In this document: piece by piece, positions 28,142-36,556 of the stretch
Layout: every line of letters begins with the position of its first letter
Position numbering within the stretch: position 1 is the stretch's first letter
The notes under the pieces: generated by a model
What the model was told of the DNA's origin: nothing
The model's input: the letters and a program-made list of their open reading frames with translations, nothing else
Database searches by the model: none
Position numbers and translations under genes: made by a program
Assembly: GCA_964565925.1 (NCBI GenBank)
Contig: CAZMGV010000003.1
Span: 235,887-299,886 of the forward strand
Reading direction: 5' to 3'
DNA from: CAZMGV01 sp964565925
Lineage (GTDB): Bacteria > JAGRBM01 > JAHCIT01
Length of the DNA: 64,000 nt

Positions 28142-30514
28142 ATGCGGACTATTGCCGACTATTTCCGGCTGAACCCCGACGCAGCCGGCCAGTTCCGGTA
28201 TGTGACGGATCTCTATTCGTCGCTCGTCGAGGTTTTCGGCGATCCCGACCGGGTCATTCCGATTCCGGCCCGGGTCCGGATGACCGGCTCGGCCCAGAGC
28301 GTGTTCGGTTACCCGGTCGTCGCGAACGCGAATCTCCGCCGGGCGCTGGGCTCCTACGCCGAAGAGGAAACCCGCTATCTCGCCAAACAGATTCTGAAGG
28401 CCCGTCACCGCGACCCGAACCTGAAGATCGAGGCTGGTCCCCGGCTGGAGGCGAAGACCGCCTACGAAAAGCTGCTGGGCGGAATCCTGGAAGCGGCGAC
28501 CATCCACGGCGCCTCCTACCGTGCGCCTGAGCTTTTCTGGATCTACCACTCGGGCGACATCGCCCTGGCGGTGGCGAACAGCCTGAAAACCGTCGAGACC
28601 GTCGACCGGGCGCTGCTCGCAAGCGACGGCGTGCATATCAAGTTCCGCCTGCTCCGTACGCTCACCAGCCTGATCGTCGACACCCTTCACATCATCAATT
28701 CGCGGATCGCGCTGGACGCCTCCTTCGACCGGGCCGCCACGGCGCCGCCGGTGGTCCAGATGATGATGCGCAACGTGCTGCTGCTGTCGAGCCTGCCGGG
28801 GCCCCTGTCGCTGGACGGCGTGGATGACTACCTCTCGGGCGTCATCCGGACCGACCCCGTGAAGTTCCGGAAAGATCTGGAAGCCTACCGCCAGCAGCTT
28901 CTGAAAGAGTGCCGCTCCGATCCCCGGCTGTTCGAGGCGGTCAGATCAGCGCGCCCCGAAGTGAAGGTGGTGACCGACGTTACCTCCGACGGGGTCATTA
29001 TGGACGCCCGGATCGGGCAGTTCATGGCACTGCAGAAAGGAGCCGCGCCGCAAACCCTGCAAACGGTGCTGGCGCAGCTCAGGCCGCGCTTCGTCGAATA
29101 CGAGATCGTGCAGCATCTTCGCACGCTGGTGGTCGAGTGCTACCGCAAGACCGACGACAAGGGCGCCGTTTTCCAGGAAAAACTGGTGCTCGAATCGAAT
29201 CCGGAGCGGGCGGTCGATACGACCGAAACGATGGTGTTCGACTTCAACCGGCCGACCATCGTCGAAAACCGGCTGGAGCGGTTCGGGCTCGTCTACGACA
29301 TCAACAACTTCACGGCCACCTATACGGAGATCATCCGCCAGCACAGCTCGGTCCGGGAACGCCAGAGCGTGCGCCAGATGTACGCCTTCCAGCAGGTCAT
29401 CTCCGGCCTGTCGGAGAGGTTCGGTATCCGGTTCGAGAAGTTCCTGGGCGACGGCAGCTTCTTCACCAGCCGCCGGGCGCTGGACCTCGTCATGGCGGCG
29501 AGTGTCATCCAGGACGCCTACGCCAAGGCCCGGCAGAACGGGTTCGTGTTCGACAAGGGGATCCGGATCGCGCTCAACCACAACCACTACTATGTGATCC
29601 CGCTCCAGTTCGACGGCTCGAACGGCCAGTGGACGCACGACTACCTGGGCTCGGGCCTTATCGAGCTGACCCGGCTCACCACCGGCAAGTCGCTCACCAA
29701 CCTGCCGGAACTGAAAAACTGGCTGGTGGCGGCGGGCTATCCGCCCGAAGAAGTCGAAGAGTTCCTGAACCGCTCGAACGGCGACACGACCGGACCGGGC
29801 GGCCTTGCCGGGGCCGGCAGTTCCGGCGTCACCCGGCCGCCTCAGCCGACGACCCGCGAGTTCTGGGTCGAGGTCGGCGCCAAGGGCGATCTCAAGAACG
29901 AGGGGATCGCGCTCACGATCGAGTTCCTCCAGAAGCTGGCGGGCGAGGTGGCGCGGCTGCCGCTCATCGGAATCAGATACTCGGGTTTCGAATGGACCGG
30001 CTTCAAGGCGAACGACATCTCGCGCCACCTGCTGTTCCGTCTTGCCGGGACGGCGCGGCTCAAGGGGCTGGAACCGATGCCGGTCATCGAGATGGTCTCG
30101 CTCGATCCGGACCATGCCGGCAAGGCGTACGAGATCACGCGGCCGCGCCTCAAGGGAAACCTGCACGACCTCGTGACCGGATCGGCGACGGCCGAAGACG
30201 CGCCGCCCGAGGCCGAAATCCTGGCCGACGAACCGGTGCTCTCGCAGGTGGACCTGTCCGAGAACACGGTCTGCTTTTTCGGATTCGCGCCGCCGGGCGG
30301 CAGCGGCCTGCAGTACTACCTGGGACGCGTCGCTCCGGACCGCAAGGGACTCGTCAACGCGCTCAATACGCCGCACGACCTGTCCCGCATGGACCCCAAG
30401 CGGATCCTCTCGTTCTACCTCTCCTTCGAGCAGAACCCCGATCAGGAGAAGGAGGCGGTGCCGTTCGAGAAGTTCCCGGGCGCCGTCCAGACGCTTCAGG
30501 CCGTGCCCGCCTGA
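28142..30514 (+). CDS. Large protein with divergent class III nucleotidyl cyclase-like domain
   Basis: A 790-residue protein, no signal peptide or membrane segment. Residues about 375-535 resemble a class III adenylate/guanylate cyclase core: FGLVYDINNFTATYTE (first metal Asp, D386), FEKFLGDGSFF (second Asp, D437), a helix LDLVMAASVIQDAY, IRIALNHNHYYVI, and YLGSGLIELTRLTTG in the place of the N-x-x-x-R segment. Residues 1-370 and 600-790 match nothing I know. The 51-residue Asp spacing is a little longer than typical. It starts 55 bases after the acyl-CoA mutase gene and is probably co-transcribed. The cyclase assignment is inferred from motifs; activity is unproven and the transition-state Asn/Arg pair is not clearly present. 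Confidence 0.5.
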   Translation: MRTIADYFRLNPDAAGQFRYVTDLYSSLVEVFGDPDRVIPIPARVRMTGSAQSVFGYPVVANANLRRALGSYAEEETRYLAKQILKARHRDPNLKIEAGPRLEAKTAYEKLLGGILEAATIHGASYRAPELFWIYHSGDIALAVANSLKTVETVDRALLASDGVHIKFRLLRTLTSLIVDTLHIINSRIALDASFDRAATAPPVVQMMMRNVLLLSSLPGPLSLDGVDDYLSGVIRTDPVKFRKDLEAYRQQLLKECRSDPRLFEAVRSARPEVKVVTDVTSDGVIMDARIGQFMALQKGAAPQTLQTVLAQLRPRFVEYEIVQHLRTLVVECYRKTDDKGAVFQEKLVLESNPERAVDTTETMVFDFNRPTIVENRLERFGLVYDINNFTATYTEIIRQHSSVRERQSVRQMYAFQQVISGLSERFGIRFEKFLGDGSFFTSRRALDLVMAASVIQDAYAKARQNGFVFDKGIRIALNHNHYYVIPLQFDGSNGQWTHDYLGSGLIELTRLTTGKSLTNLPELKNWLVAAGYPPEEVEEFLNRSNGDTTGPGGLAGAGSSGVTRPPQPTTREFWVEVGAKGDLKNEGIALTIEFLQKLAGEVARLPLIGIRYSGFEWTGFKANDISRHLLFRLAGTARLKGLEPMPVIEMVSLDPDHAGKAYEITRPRLKGNLHDLVTGSATAEDAPPEAEILADEPVLSQVDLSENTVCFFGFAPPGGSGLQYYLGRVAPDRKGLVNALNTPHDLSRMDPKRILSFYLSFEQNPDQEKEAVPFEKFPGAVQTLQAVPA

Positions 30515-30550
30515 ATCGGTCCGCCTGAATCAGCCCGGCTGAATCAGTCC
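30509..30550. repeat. Triple 14-bp tandem repeat over two convergent stop codons
   Basis: Three 14-base units (30509-30522, 30523-30536, 30537-30550; consensus GCCTGAATCAGTCC) cover the whole space between two convergent genes. The forward TGA stops at 30512, 30526 and 30540 fall in all three frames. The core CTGAATCAG also gives TGA on the reverse strand, where the HTTM gene stops at 30544-30546. Confidence 0.85.
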
Positions 30551-31398
30551 TGCCGCGTTACCCGCCAGCGAATCATCGCAATCCATTCCGGATCGAACAG
30601 GAACAGGAGCGATACGATTGCGCCGAGCGTAAGCAGGGTGCAGTCCACGGTGAGCAGCACGATCAGGTGCATCCCGACGGTCAGGGTCCAGACCGTGGGC
30701 CGTGAATACCGCCACAGGATGGCGGGCAGAAAAGCCGTCTCGGTCGCCGCCGCCAGCCAGCCCAGTGCGGTCAGCACGGGCCCCGGCAAATCCCGTAATA
30801 GCGAATGGACGAACCACTCCCGGTGCAGCGGCAAGTCCAGAAAATTACGGAACGCGTCGCCGTTCCACCACTCCGGCGAAGCGAGCTTCATGATTCCGCT
30901 CACCGAATAGGCTGCCCCGAACACGATCCACGCGCCGAGCATGAGATTGTCCGGCGGGTCCCAGTCAGCAGCAGTTTCACCCGAGCGGTTTACCGCCGAC
31001 CAGGGCTCGCCGGGCGGAACCAGCAGGGTCGCCAGCAGCACCCAGCCGACAAACGCCACGGCGGGGTTATCCATGAACGCGTTTCGCTGGATGATGCAGG
31101 CCTGCCCGTACCACAGGGCCACCGCCGCCCCCCGGCGCCAGACCCCGGCGGCAAAGAGCAGCGCGGCTGCAGCAAGCAGCGTCAGAAAGAGCGGCGCGAA
31201 CCCGGCGCTGTCCACCAGATGCAGCGCGCCCGGAAACGGCACCCACATGGGATTGGACCGGGACACCGGCACCATGCCGGTGGGCCCCAGAAGCTCTTCA
31301 CCCCACGGAACGAACGAGAAATACAGGGCGGCCAGATAAACGCCCAGCAGAATCCGGTACGCGGCGAACCAGCGCGGATTCAGCTTCACCGGTCGCAC
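30544..31398 (-). CDS. HTTM-domain membrane protein
   Basis: A 284-residue polytopic protein related to the transmembrane part of vitamin K-dependent gamma-carboxylase (HTTM family). Typical features are an early RILLGVYLAALY helix, LWYGQACIIQRNAFMDNP, GWVLLATLLVPPGEPWS, and a YSVSGIMKLASPEWWNGDA loop. Around seven to eight membrane helices are visible. Bacterial members are mostly uncharacterised; carboxylase activity should not be assumed. It follows a small membrane-anchored gene on the same strand with a 13-base overlap, so the two probably act together. Confidence 0.85.
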   Translation of the reverse strand: MRPVKLNPRWFAAYRILLGVYLAALYFSFVPWGEELLGPTGMVPVSRSNPMWVPFPGALHLVDSAGFAPLFLTLLAAAALLFAAGVWRRGAAVALWYGQACIIQRNAFMDNPAVAFVGWVLLATLLVPPGEPWSAVNRSGETAADWDPPDNLMLGAWIVFGAAYSVSGIMKLASPEWWNGDAFRNFLDLPLHREWFVHSLLRDLPGPVLTALGWLAAATETAFLPAILWRYSRPTVWTLTVGMHLIVLLTVDCTLLTLGAIVSLLFLFDPEWIAMIRWRVTRQD

Positions 31399-31898
31399 CT
31401 CAGCGTCATGAGCTGCGCGTGGGTGCCCTCGGCGGTCACTTCAAGCGGGATCGTGAGCTGCACGGTCGCGGCCGGCTCGGACACGCCGAGGCTTTCGGCC
31501 AGCGGGCCGCCGCAGAAACCCCGCTGAAGGACGCCGTAGAAATACTGTTCCGGCCGGTGCGGGGCGAACGTGAGCGCGGCCGCGTAGATCGACCGACGCT
31601 GGTAGGGGCCGGGCAGATTCCCGTAACTGTCCGCCGTCGCGTACCTTTTAATAGACGTGCCGTCTTTCAGACGGAACTCGGCATCGAACCACCGGACGAA
31701 GTTGGCGACTCCGGAGAGGTCTGAAAAAACGACCGGATTGGGCGACATCGACAGAACGTGCACCCATTTTCTTAAAGTCACGGGCCCCGTGAAGTAGACG
31801 ACGTTCTGGAAAACTCCGAGCGCCACCAGCGCCCAGACGAGCAGGCGCCGCCTTCCACCAGCAGTCGAAACAGCGGTCCGGTATCCGGCCTTTTCCAC
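31386..31898 (-). CDS. Small membrane-anchored protein paired with the HTTM protein
   Basis: A 170-residue protein with one N-terminal membrane helix (RRRLLVWALVALGVFQNVVYF) and a soluble domain of about 125 residues that is probably periplasmic. The C-terminal part has beta-strand character (TVQLTIPLEVTAEG). No known domain was recognised. It overlaps the start of the HTTM gene by 13 bases. Pairs of HTTM proteins with small anchored proteins occur in several lineages, so it is probably an accessory subunit; function unknown. Confidence 0.7.
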   Translation of the reverse strand: MEKAGYRTAVSTAGGRRRLLVWALVALGVFQNVVYFTGPVTLRKWVHVLSMSPNPVVFSDLSGVANFVRWFDAEFRLKDGTSIKRYATADSYGNLPGPYQRRSIYAAALTFAPHRPEQYFYGVLQRGFCGGPLAESLGVSEPAATVQLTIPLEVTAEGTHAQLMTLRCDR

Positions 31899-31940
31899 AG
31901 TGACGTAACGGTAACACCGGCGCGGGCGGCAATAAACCGG

Positions 31941-32945
31941 CTACTTCACCAGCACTATCCGGTAACGCGCCTGGTTCTTGCGGACTTTATCCAGCGCCTC
32001 GTTGGCCTGCGCCATGGGCATCGATTCCGTTTTGGCCTTCACGCCGTGGTTGGCGGCGAACTCGAGCATCTCCTGGATCACCGGCCGGCCGCCGATGACG
32101 CTCCCCACGATCCCCTTCTGGCCGCCCAGCAGCTGGCTGCCGGAGATTTTCAGGTCTTCGCTGGGGGAACCCAGAAACACCAGCCGGCCGTTGGGCCGCA
32201 GGGCGTCCAGATACGACGGCCAGTCGAGATTCTGGTGGACCGTATTAAGGATAAGATCGAGGGAGCCCGCAACTGCCGTCAGTGCGCCTTTTTTTGAAGT
32301 ATCCACGAACCGGCGCGCCCCGAACGCACGGGCTTCGGGTTCCTTGTTCGCCGAGGTCGAAAATGCCGTCACGTCGCAGCCCATCTCCTGCGCGAACTGG
32401 ACCGCCAGATGGCCGAGACCGCCGATACCGATCACACCGACTTTCATGTTCGGGTTTTTCCAGAACCGGCGGAGCGGCGAATAGACGGTCACGCCGCCGC
32501 AGAGAAGCGGCGCCGCGTGTTCGGATTTCAGTTTGGCCGGGATCGGGAAGGCGAACCGGTGATCCACGCGGACCTTCTCGGCGAAGCCGCCGAAATGGCC
32601 GGACGCGGTCGCCCGGTTTTCGGCGCAGAGATTTTCCTCGCCCGTCTCGCACCATTCGCAGCGCATGCAGGAGCCGCATTGCCAGCCCACGCCGACCCTG
32701 ACGCCCTTTTCCAGACCGGTCACCTGCGACCCCAGGGCCCGGACTTTTCCGACGATCTCGTGGCCCGGCACCATCGGGTAGCTGTCGGTCCCCCAGTTGT
32801 TGTCCACCAGATGGACGTCGCTGTGGCAGATGCCGCAGTGGGTGACGTCGATCTCCACCTCGAAGGGGCCCAGCGGGCCCTCCTCGTAGGTGAACGGTTC
32901 CAGTTTTCCCTTGGGTTTCAGGGCGGCCCAGGCGTTGATCGGCAT
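31941..32945 (-). CDS. Zinc NAD(P)-dependent alcohol dehydrogenase, YahK/CAD-like
   Basis: A 334-residue medium-chain dehydrogenase. Catalytic zinc residues are in THCGICHSDVH and PMVPGHEIVGKV. Four structural-zinc Cys follow in CGSCMRCEWCETGEENLC. The nucleotide-binding turn GVIGIGGLGHLAVQFA continues to a segment AFSTSANKEPEA, whose Ser-rich turn favours NADP(H). It resembles YahK and cinnamyl-alcohol dehydrogenase-like aldehyde reductases that reduce many aldehydes. ATG at 32945 begins the conserved MPINAWAAL; the long in-frame extension lies antisense to the HEAT gene and is not real. The gene is divergent from the HEAT gene with 75 bases between them. Confidence 0.93.
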   Translation of the reverse strand: MPINAWAALKPKGKLEPFTYEEGPLGPFEVEIDVTHCGICHSDVHLVDNNWGTDSYPMVPGHEIVGKVRALGSQVTGLEKGVRVGVGWQCGSCMRCEWCETGEENLCAENRATASGHFGGFAEKVRVDHRFAFPIPAKLKSEHAAPLLCGGVTVYSPLRRFWKNPNMKVGVIGIGGLGHLAVQFAQEMGCDVTAFSTSANKEPEARAFGARRFVDTSKKGALTAVAGSLDLILNTVHQNLDWPSYLDALRPNGRLVFLGSPSEDLKISGSQLLGGQKGIVGSVIGGRPVIQEMLEFAANHGVKAKTESMPMAQANEALDKVRKNQARYRIVLVK

Positions 32946-33020
32946 GGCAGGAACCTCCGGGAAGTTGCACAATTGGGCAGGCAGGGACAATTTACGCCAT
33001 CCACCGTGCAAGTAGAAGGA

Positions 33021-33971
33021 ATGATGCCGATATACTGTCGACGGCGACCCGCAGTCTTGCGGCTTCTGATGCTCGTCTGCGCGCTGGCCGTTGCGCTGAT
33101 CGCCACGATGACCGGGGTGTCGAAGGCGCAGAGCGGCTCCAGCCTCTGGCAGGTCAGGGCCGGACTCGACTCCGACGACCCCCTCACACGCGCCGATGCG
33201 GCGCTGGCCGCCGGGCGGAATAATCTGACCGAACTGGGCAGCCAGATAGCGAAACTGTGCCGCGCTGATCCCGACGCCGGCGTCCGGCTGGCCGCCGTCC
33301 GGGCGCTCACGGGGTTCGATCCGCCTCCATCTGAAGCCTCCGCGTCGCTCATCCTGGCGCTCGCCGATCCGGACGAAGCGGTCCGCGGGGCGGCGGCCGC
33401 GCTTCGCCCGTCGCTCAAATCCCGCACGGACGCCGAGATCGCCTATCTGGTTCCGCTGCTGTCCCACGGCACGCCCGACGTGCGGGCAACCGCCGCACTC
33501 GCCATCTCCGACTTCTCGGTCAACGCAAAGCCGTATCTGCCCCAGATCGAAAAACTGTACCAGGACCCCGAACCCTCCGTCCGTAAAGCCGCCCAGGATG
33601 CCGCAGAGGCGGTACTCAGACCGGCCATTCACAGCTACACCGGCGGCAACGGCGACCGGTGGCTCGCACAAATCGGCGACCCGGACCCCGCCGTCCGGAT
33701 GAAGTCGATTGCCGGGCTGGCTGCCACCGGAGACACGGTGGGTACGCCCGGAGGTTCCGGGCAGGCCGTCGACGCGCTGATCGGATGTTTCTCCGACGCC
33801 GACGCGAAAATCCGTTACCGGGCCGCCTGGGCGCTGCTCGATCTGGCCCCCCGGATTCCGGTGCTGCGCGAAAAAGTCCGCCAGCGTCTTTACGATCCGT
33901 CGCCACAGGTGCGGCAGATGGCGCGCTATACGCTGGAGTGGATGCCCGGAGAGGCAGGCACAGAGCCGTGA
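33021..33971 (+). CDS. Exported HEAT-repeat protein
   Basis: A 316-residue protein. The N-terminal signal segment is RLLMLVCALAVALIATMTGVSKA, followed by about seven alpha-helical HEAT/PBS-lyase-like repeats of some 30 residues (DPDAGVRLAAVRALTG, DPDEAVRGAAAALRP, TPDVRATAALAISD, DPEPSVRKAAQDAA, DPAVRMKSIAGLA, DADAKIRYRAAWALLD, SPQVRQMARYTLEW). Such solenoids bind protein partners. The stop overlaps the next gene's GTG (GTGA), so it is coupled to the SGNH lipoprotein and may be its partner. ATG at 33021 is close to a purine-rich AGAAGGA; an alternative GTG lies at 33006. Confidence 0.82.
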   Translation: MMPIYCRRRPAVLRLLMLVCALAVALIATMTGVSKAQSGSSLWQVRAGLDSDDPLTRADAALAAGRNNLTELGSQIAKLCRADPDAGVRLAAVRALTGFDPPPSEASASLILALADPDEAVRGAAAALRPSLKSRTDAEIAYLVPLLSHGTPDVRATAALAISDFSVNAKPYLPQIEKLYQDPEPSVRKAAQDAAEAVLRPAIHSYTGGNGDRWLAQIGDPDPAVRMKSIAGLAATGDTVGTPGGSGQAVDALIGCFSDADAKIRYRAAWALLDLAPRIPVLREKVRQRLYDPSPQVRQMARYTLEWMPGEAGTEP

Positions 33972-35515
33972 GAAAGCTCTTTCTCATGGCCGCGCTGGCG
34001 CTGCTGTGCGCCGCCTGCGAACCGCCGCCGGGACAGGATCTGCCGCTGTCGAAACAGCTGAACGGGCGCTATCTGCTCAAGGCGTCGGATCTCGGCCGTG
34101 CGCTGGCGGCAGGCGGCCTCTACTGGATCAACTGGCCCGACGATAAGTCACCGATGAAACCGGAGATCGACTACGCGGCCGAAAATTTTCTGGCCGGTAT
34201 CGAACGGCTGGAACTGATCCCAGGCCGGACCGGCCGCCGGTTCGAAATCCACACGAACAGCCACGGCTTCAGAGGCGATCCGGGCACCGGCGACTTCGAC
34301 TGGAAGAAACCGGCCGGGGTTATCCGGATAGCTGTTATGGGCGACTCGTCGGTGTTCGGTGTGCCGGTGGCCGGTGACGAAACGTTCTCAGCCGTTCTGG
34401 AAAGGGAGCTGACCCGGCGGTTTCCCGGGCGGCGATTTGAGGTGCTCAATCTCGGCATCCCCGGCATGACGATGAAAAAACTGATCCGGCTGTACGAGGC
34501 GCTCGGCCAACTCGAAGCCGACTTCGTCCTGTTCGGATCGGCGTTCAACGACTACGGCGTCATTCCGCATCCCGACCGTGCCGCGTTGCCGGACCCCCTG
34601 CCCGTCCCGGAGCACGGCTGGCGGATCGCCCGGGCCGGGCAGCCGCTCCCGGCGCTGCCGCCGGCGTTCCAGGCGGACGCGGCCGATACCTTCCGCAACT
34701 GGGGCCCCTGGAAATGGCTGCCGGATGCGTCACGTCCGCTCTACGGCGAGCGGCTCGCCACGCTGACAGGGATGATCCGCGCGCGCAGCGCCGTGCCGAT
34801 GATGCTCAATCTCGAACAGCCCAGACGTTTCTACCGTCCGGTGATGGAACGGATGGCGGACGAGTTGGCGGTCCCGCTGCTCCAGATCCCCGACTGGCTG
34901 CTGGACGGGGCGATCGCGGAAGCCGCTCCGCGCGATCCCGGTGCCGCGATTTGCCCGTTTGAACCGCTGCCTCCCGCGCCGTCCGGTGTTTCAGGCACCG
35001 TCCGGCTGCTCGTGCGACTCAAGGACGCGCCGGAGTTCCGGTCGGCCAAGAGCTACTCCGTCGCCATCCACCGGCTGGGCGACGACGAACTGAAATCGGC
35101 CCCATCCGCCCCGTGGACGACGCCGCCCATTGCGCTGAACGACTCGGGCAAAGACGGCGACGAGAAACCGGGCGACGGCATATTTTCGGTGGAACTCGAC
35201 GTCCCCGTCGGCGAAACGCTGCAGTTTTATTTTCTGCCGGACGCGCAGGCGCCGCTCACGGACGAAATCCGGCTGGGGCGCAAATCCTGGCCGGCGAGAT
35301 TCCTGCTGACCTACCCGCGCGACTTTGCCCGCTATCACCGTCAGTGCGATCCGCCCGGCCGGTACGCGACACCGGTTTACCGGTACGGCCACTGGGACCT
35401 GATGGAAGAGCCGGTCCACCCCAGCGCCAAAGGGCACGAACTGATCGGCCGCAAGATCGCGGATTTTCTGGAAGGGATGAAAGAGTTCAGGGCGCGGACC
35501 GGCGTTCAGCACTGA
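33968..35515 (+). CDS. SGNH/GDSL-hydrolase-like lipoprotein
   Basis: A 515-residue protein starting with GTG. The lipobox LLCAAC gives Cys15 or Cys16 as the lipid site. The hydrolase part has block I RIAVMGDSSVFG (nucleophile Ser), block II LGIPGMT, block III GSAFNDYG and a C-terminal EPVHPSAKGHELIGRKIADFL that supplies the catalytic His (with Glu in place of the usual Asp). An inserted segment of about 120 residues (about 330-450) looks beta-rich and may be a binding domain. SGNH enzymes deacylate polysaccharides, lipids or peptidoglycan; the substrate is unknown. Translationally coupled to the HEAT gene. Confidence 0.8.
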   Translation: MRKLFLMAALALLCAACEPPPGQDLPLSKQLNGRYLLKASDLGRALAAGGLYWINWPDDKSPMKPEIDYAAENFLAGIERLELIPGRTGRRFEIHTNSHGFRGDPGTGDFDWKKPAGVIRIAVMGDSSVFGVPVAGDETFSAVLERELTRRFPGRRFEVLNLGIPGMTMKKLIRLYEALGQLEADFVLFGSAFNDYGVIPHPDRAALPDPLPVPEHGWRIARAGQPLPALPPAFQADAADTFRNWGPWKWLPDASRPLYGERLATLTGMIRARSAVPMMLNLEQPRRFYRPVMERMADELAVPLLQIPDWLLDGAIAEAAPRDPGAAICPFEPLPPAPSGVSGTVRLLVRLKDAPEFRSAKSYSVAIHRLGDDELKSAPSAPWTTPPIALNDSGKDGDEKPGDGIFSVELDVPVGETLQFYFLPDAQAPLTDEIRLGRKSWPARFLLTYPRDFARYHRQCDPPGRYATPVYRYGHWDLMEEPVHPSAKGHELIGRKIADFLEGMKEFRARTGVQH

Positions 35516-35633
35516 ACAGGGCCGGATTAGCTTAACTCATTAACTATTTCCCTCTTCCGTTTCCGGTGATACAAACAGAACCGGCCGGACCGGACCCGGG
35601 GCGATGGACGCCTATAGGGCCGGGACCCGCCAC

Positions 35634-35651
35634 TCACCTGAATTCAGGTGA
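35634..35651. promoter_or_regulatory. 18-bp perfect palindrome, TetR-type operator candidate
   Basis: TCACCTGAATTCAGGTGA is a perfect palindrome ending 35 bases before the ATG of the dienoyl-CoA-reductase-like gene. Size and symmetry suit a TetR-family repressor such as those that sense acyl-CoA. A possible -10 (TATAGG) lies at 35613-35618, so the palindrome would cover the transcription start. It contains an EcoRI site by chance. No regulator gene is adjacent. Confidence 0.5.
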
Positions 35652-35686
35652 ACACCCGGTGAATACCGGGCGGAAGGGAACGTACG

Positions 35687-36481
35687 ATGAGCTATTTCGC
35701 AAAGGATCTTCTGAAGGGGCGCGTGGCGCTCATTACCGGAGGCGGTTCGGGCATCTGCAAGGGGATCGCCGAGAGTTTCGCCGCCCACGGCGCGAACGTG
35801 ACGATCGTGGGGCGCAAGCTGGACAAGCTCCAGGAGGCGGCCGCCGACATCAAGAAGAAGACCGGCGTGGAGCCGCTGTGCGCGTCCGCTGACGTCCGCA
35901 ACCCCGAACAGGTGGAAGCGGCCGTGAAGGCGACGCTCGACAAGTTCGGCAAGCTGGACGCGCTCGTGAACGGCGCCGCCGGCAACTTCATCTGCTCCGC
36001 CGCGCAGCTCTCGTACAACGGCTACAAGACCGTGGTCGAGATCGACCAGATCGGCACCTTCAACGTCTGCAAGGCGTCGTTCGAGGCGCTCTCCAAGGCC
36101 AAGAAGGCCTCCATCATCAACATCACGGCGACGCTGGGTTATGTCGGCACGCCGTTCCAGATCCACGCCGCCTCCGCCAAGGCCGGTATCGATGCCCAGA
36201 CCCGCGTGCTGGCCGTCGAGTGGGGCCCGCTGGGTATCCGCGTGAACGGCATCGCGCCCGGCCCGATCGGCGACACCGAAGGCATGAAGCGGCTCGGCAT
36301 GGGAATGCCGGCCGAAGTGATCAACCGGGGCGTGCCGCTCGGCCGTCAGGGCACGATCGAGGAGATGGCGAACATCTCGCTGTTCCTCACCTCGGATGCC
36401 GCCAGCTACATCACCGGCGCCATCGTCGTCGCCGACGGCGGCCAGTGGCTGTTCCGCCCGTTCGGCCCGAACCGGATGTAA
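35687..36481 (+). CDS. SDR oxidoreductase, 2,4-dienoyl-CoA reductase-like
   Basis: A 264-residue short-chain dehydrogenase. The cofactor motif is TGGGSGICKGIAESF and the NNAG equivalent is NGAAGNF. It lacks the usual catalytic Tyr: the Y-x-x-x-K segment reads HAASAKAG with Lys165 kept. That pattern, with EIDQIGTFNVCKA and IAPGPIGDTEGMKRLG, matches peroxisomal-type 2,4-dienoyl-CoA reductase (DECR), which removes double bonds during beta-oxidation of unsaturated acyl-CoA. The ribosome site GGAAGGGA precedes ATG. A perfect palindrome lies in the leader and a strong hairpin follows the stop, so it is probably monocistronic and regulated by fatty acid status. Confidence 0.88.
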   Translation: MSYFAKDLLKGRVALITGGGSGICKGIAESFAAHGANVTIVGRKLDKLQEAAADIKKKTGVEPLCASADVRNPEQVEAAVKATLDKFGKLDALVNGAAGNFICSAAQLSYNGYKTVVEIDQIGTFNVCKASFEALSKAKKASIINITATLGYVGTPFQIHAASAKAGIDAQTRVLAVEWGPLGIRVNGIAPGPIGDTEGMKRLGMGMPAEVINRGVPLGRQGTIEEMANISLFLTSDAASYITGAIVVADGGQWLFRPFGPNRM

Positions 36482-36497
36482 CCCGAAGAGTTGTTTT

Positions 36498-36528
36498 ACC
36501 GGGCCTCCCCTTCCGGGGGAGGCCCGGT
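36498..36528 (+). terminator. Rho-independent terminator-like hairpin
   Basis: A perfect 13-bp stem (36498-36510 with 36516-36528; ACCGGGCCTCCCC arm) with a five-base TTCCG loop lies 17 bases after the SDR stop. The following tail (TGCTTTG) is only weakly T-rich, so termination is probable but not certain. Confidence 0.7.
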
Positions 36529-36556
36529 TGCTTTGATGGCGGAATTGCCACGCTTT

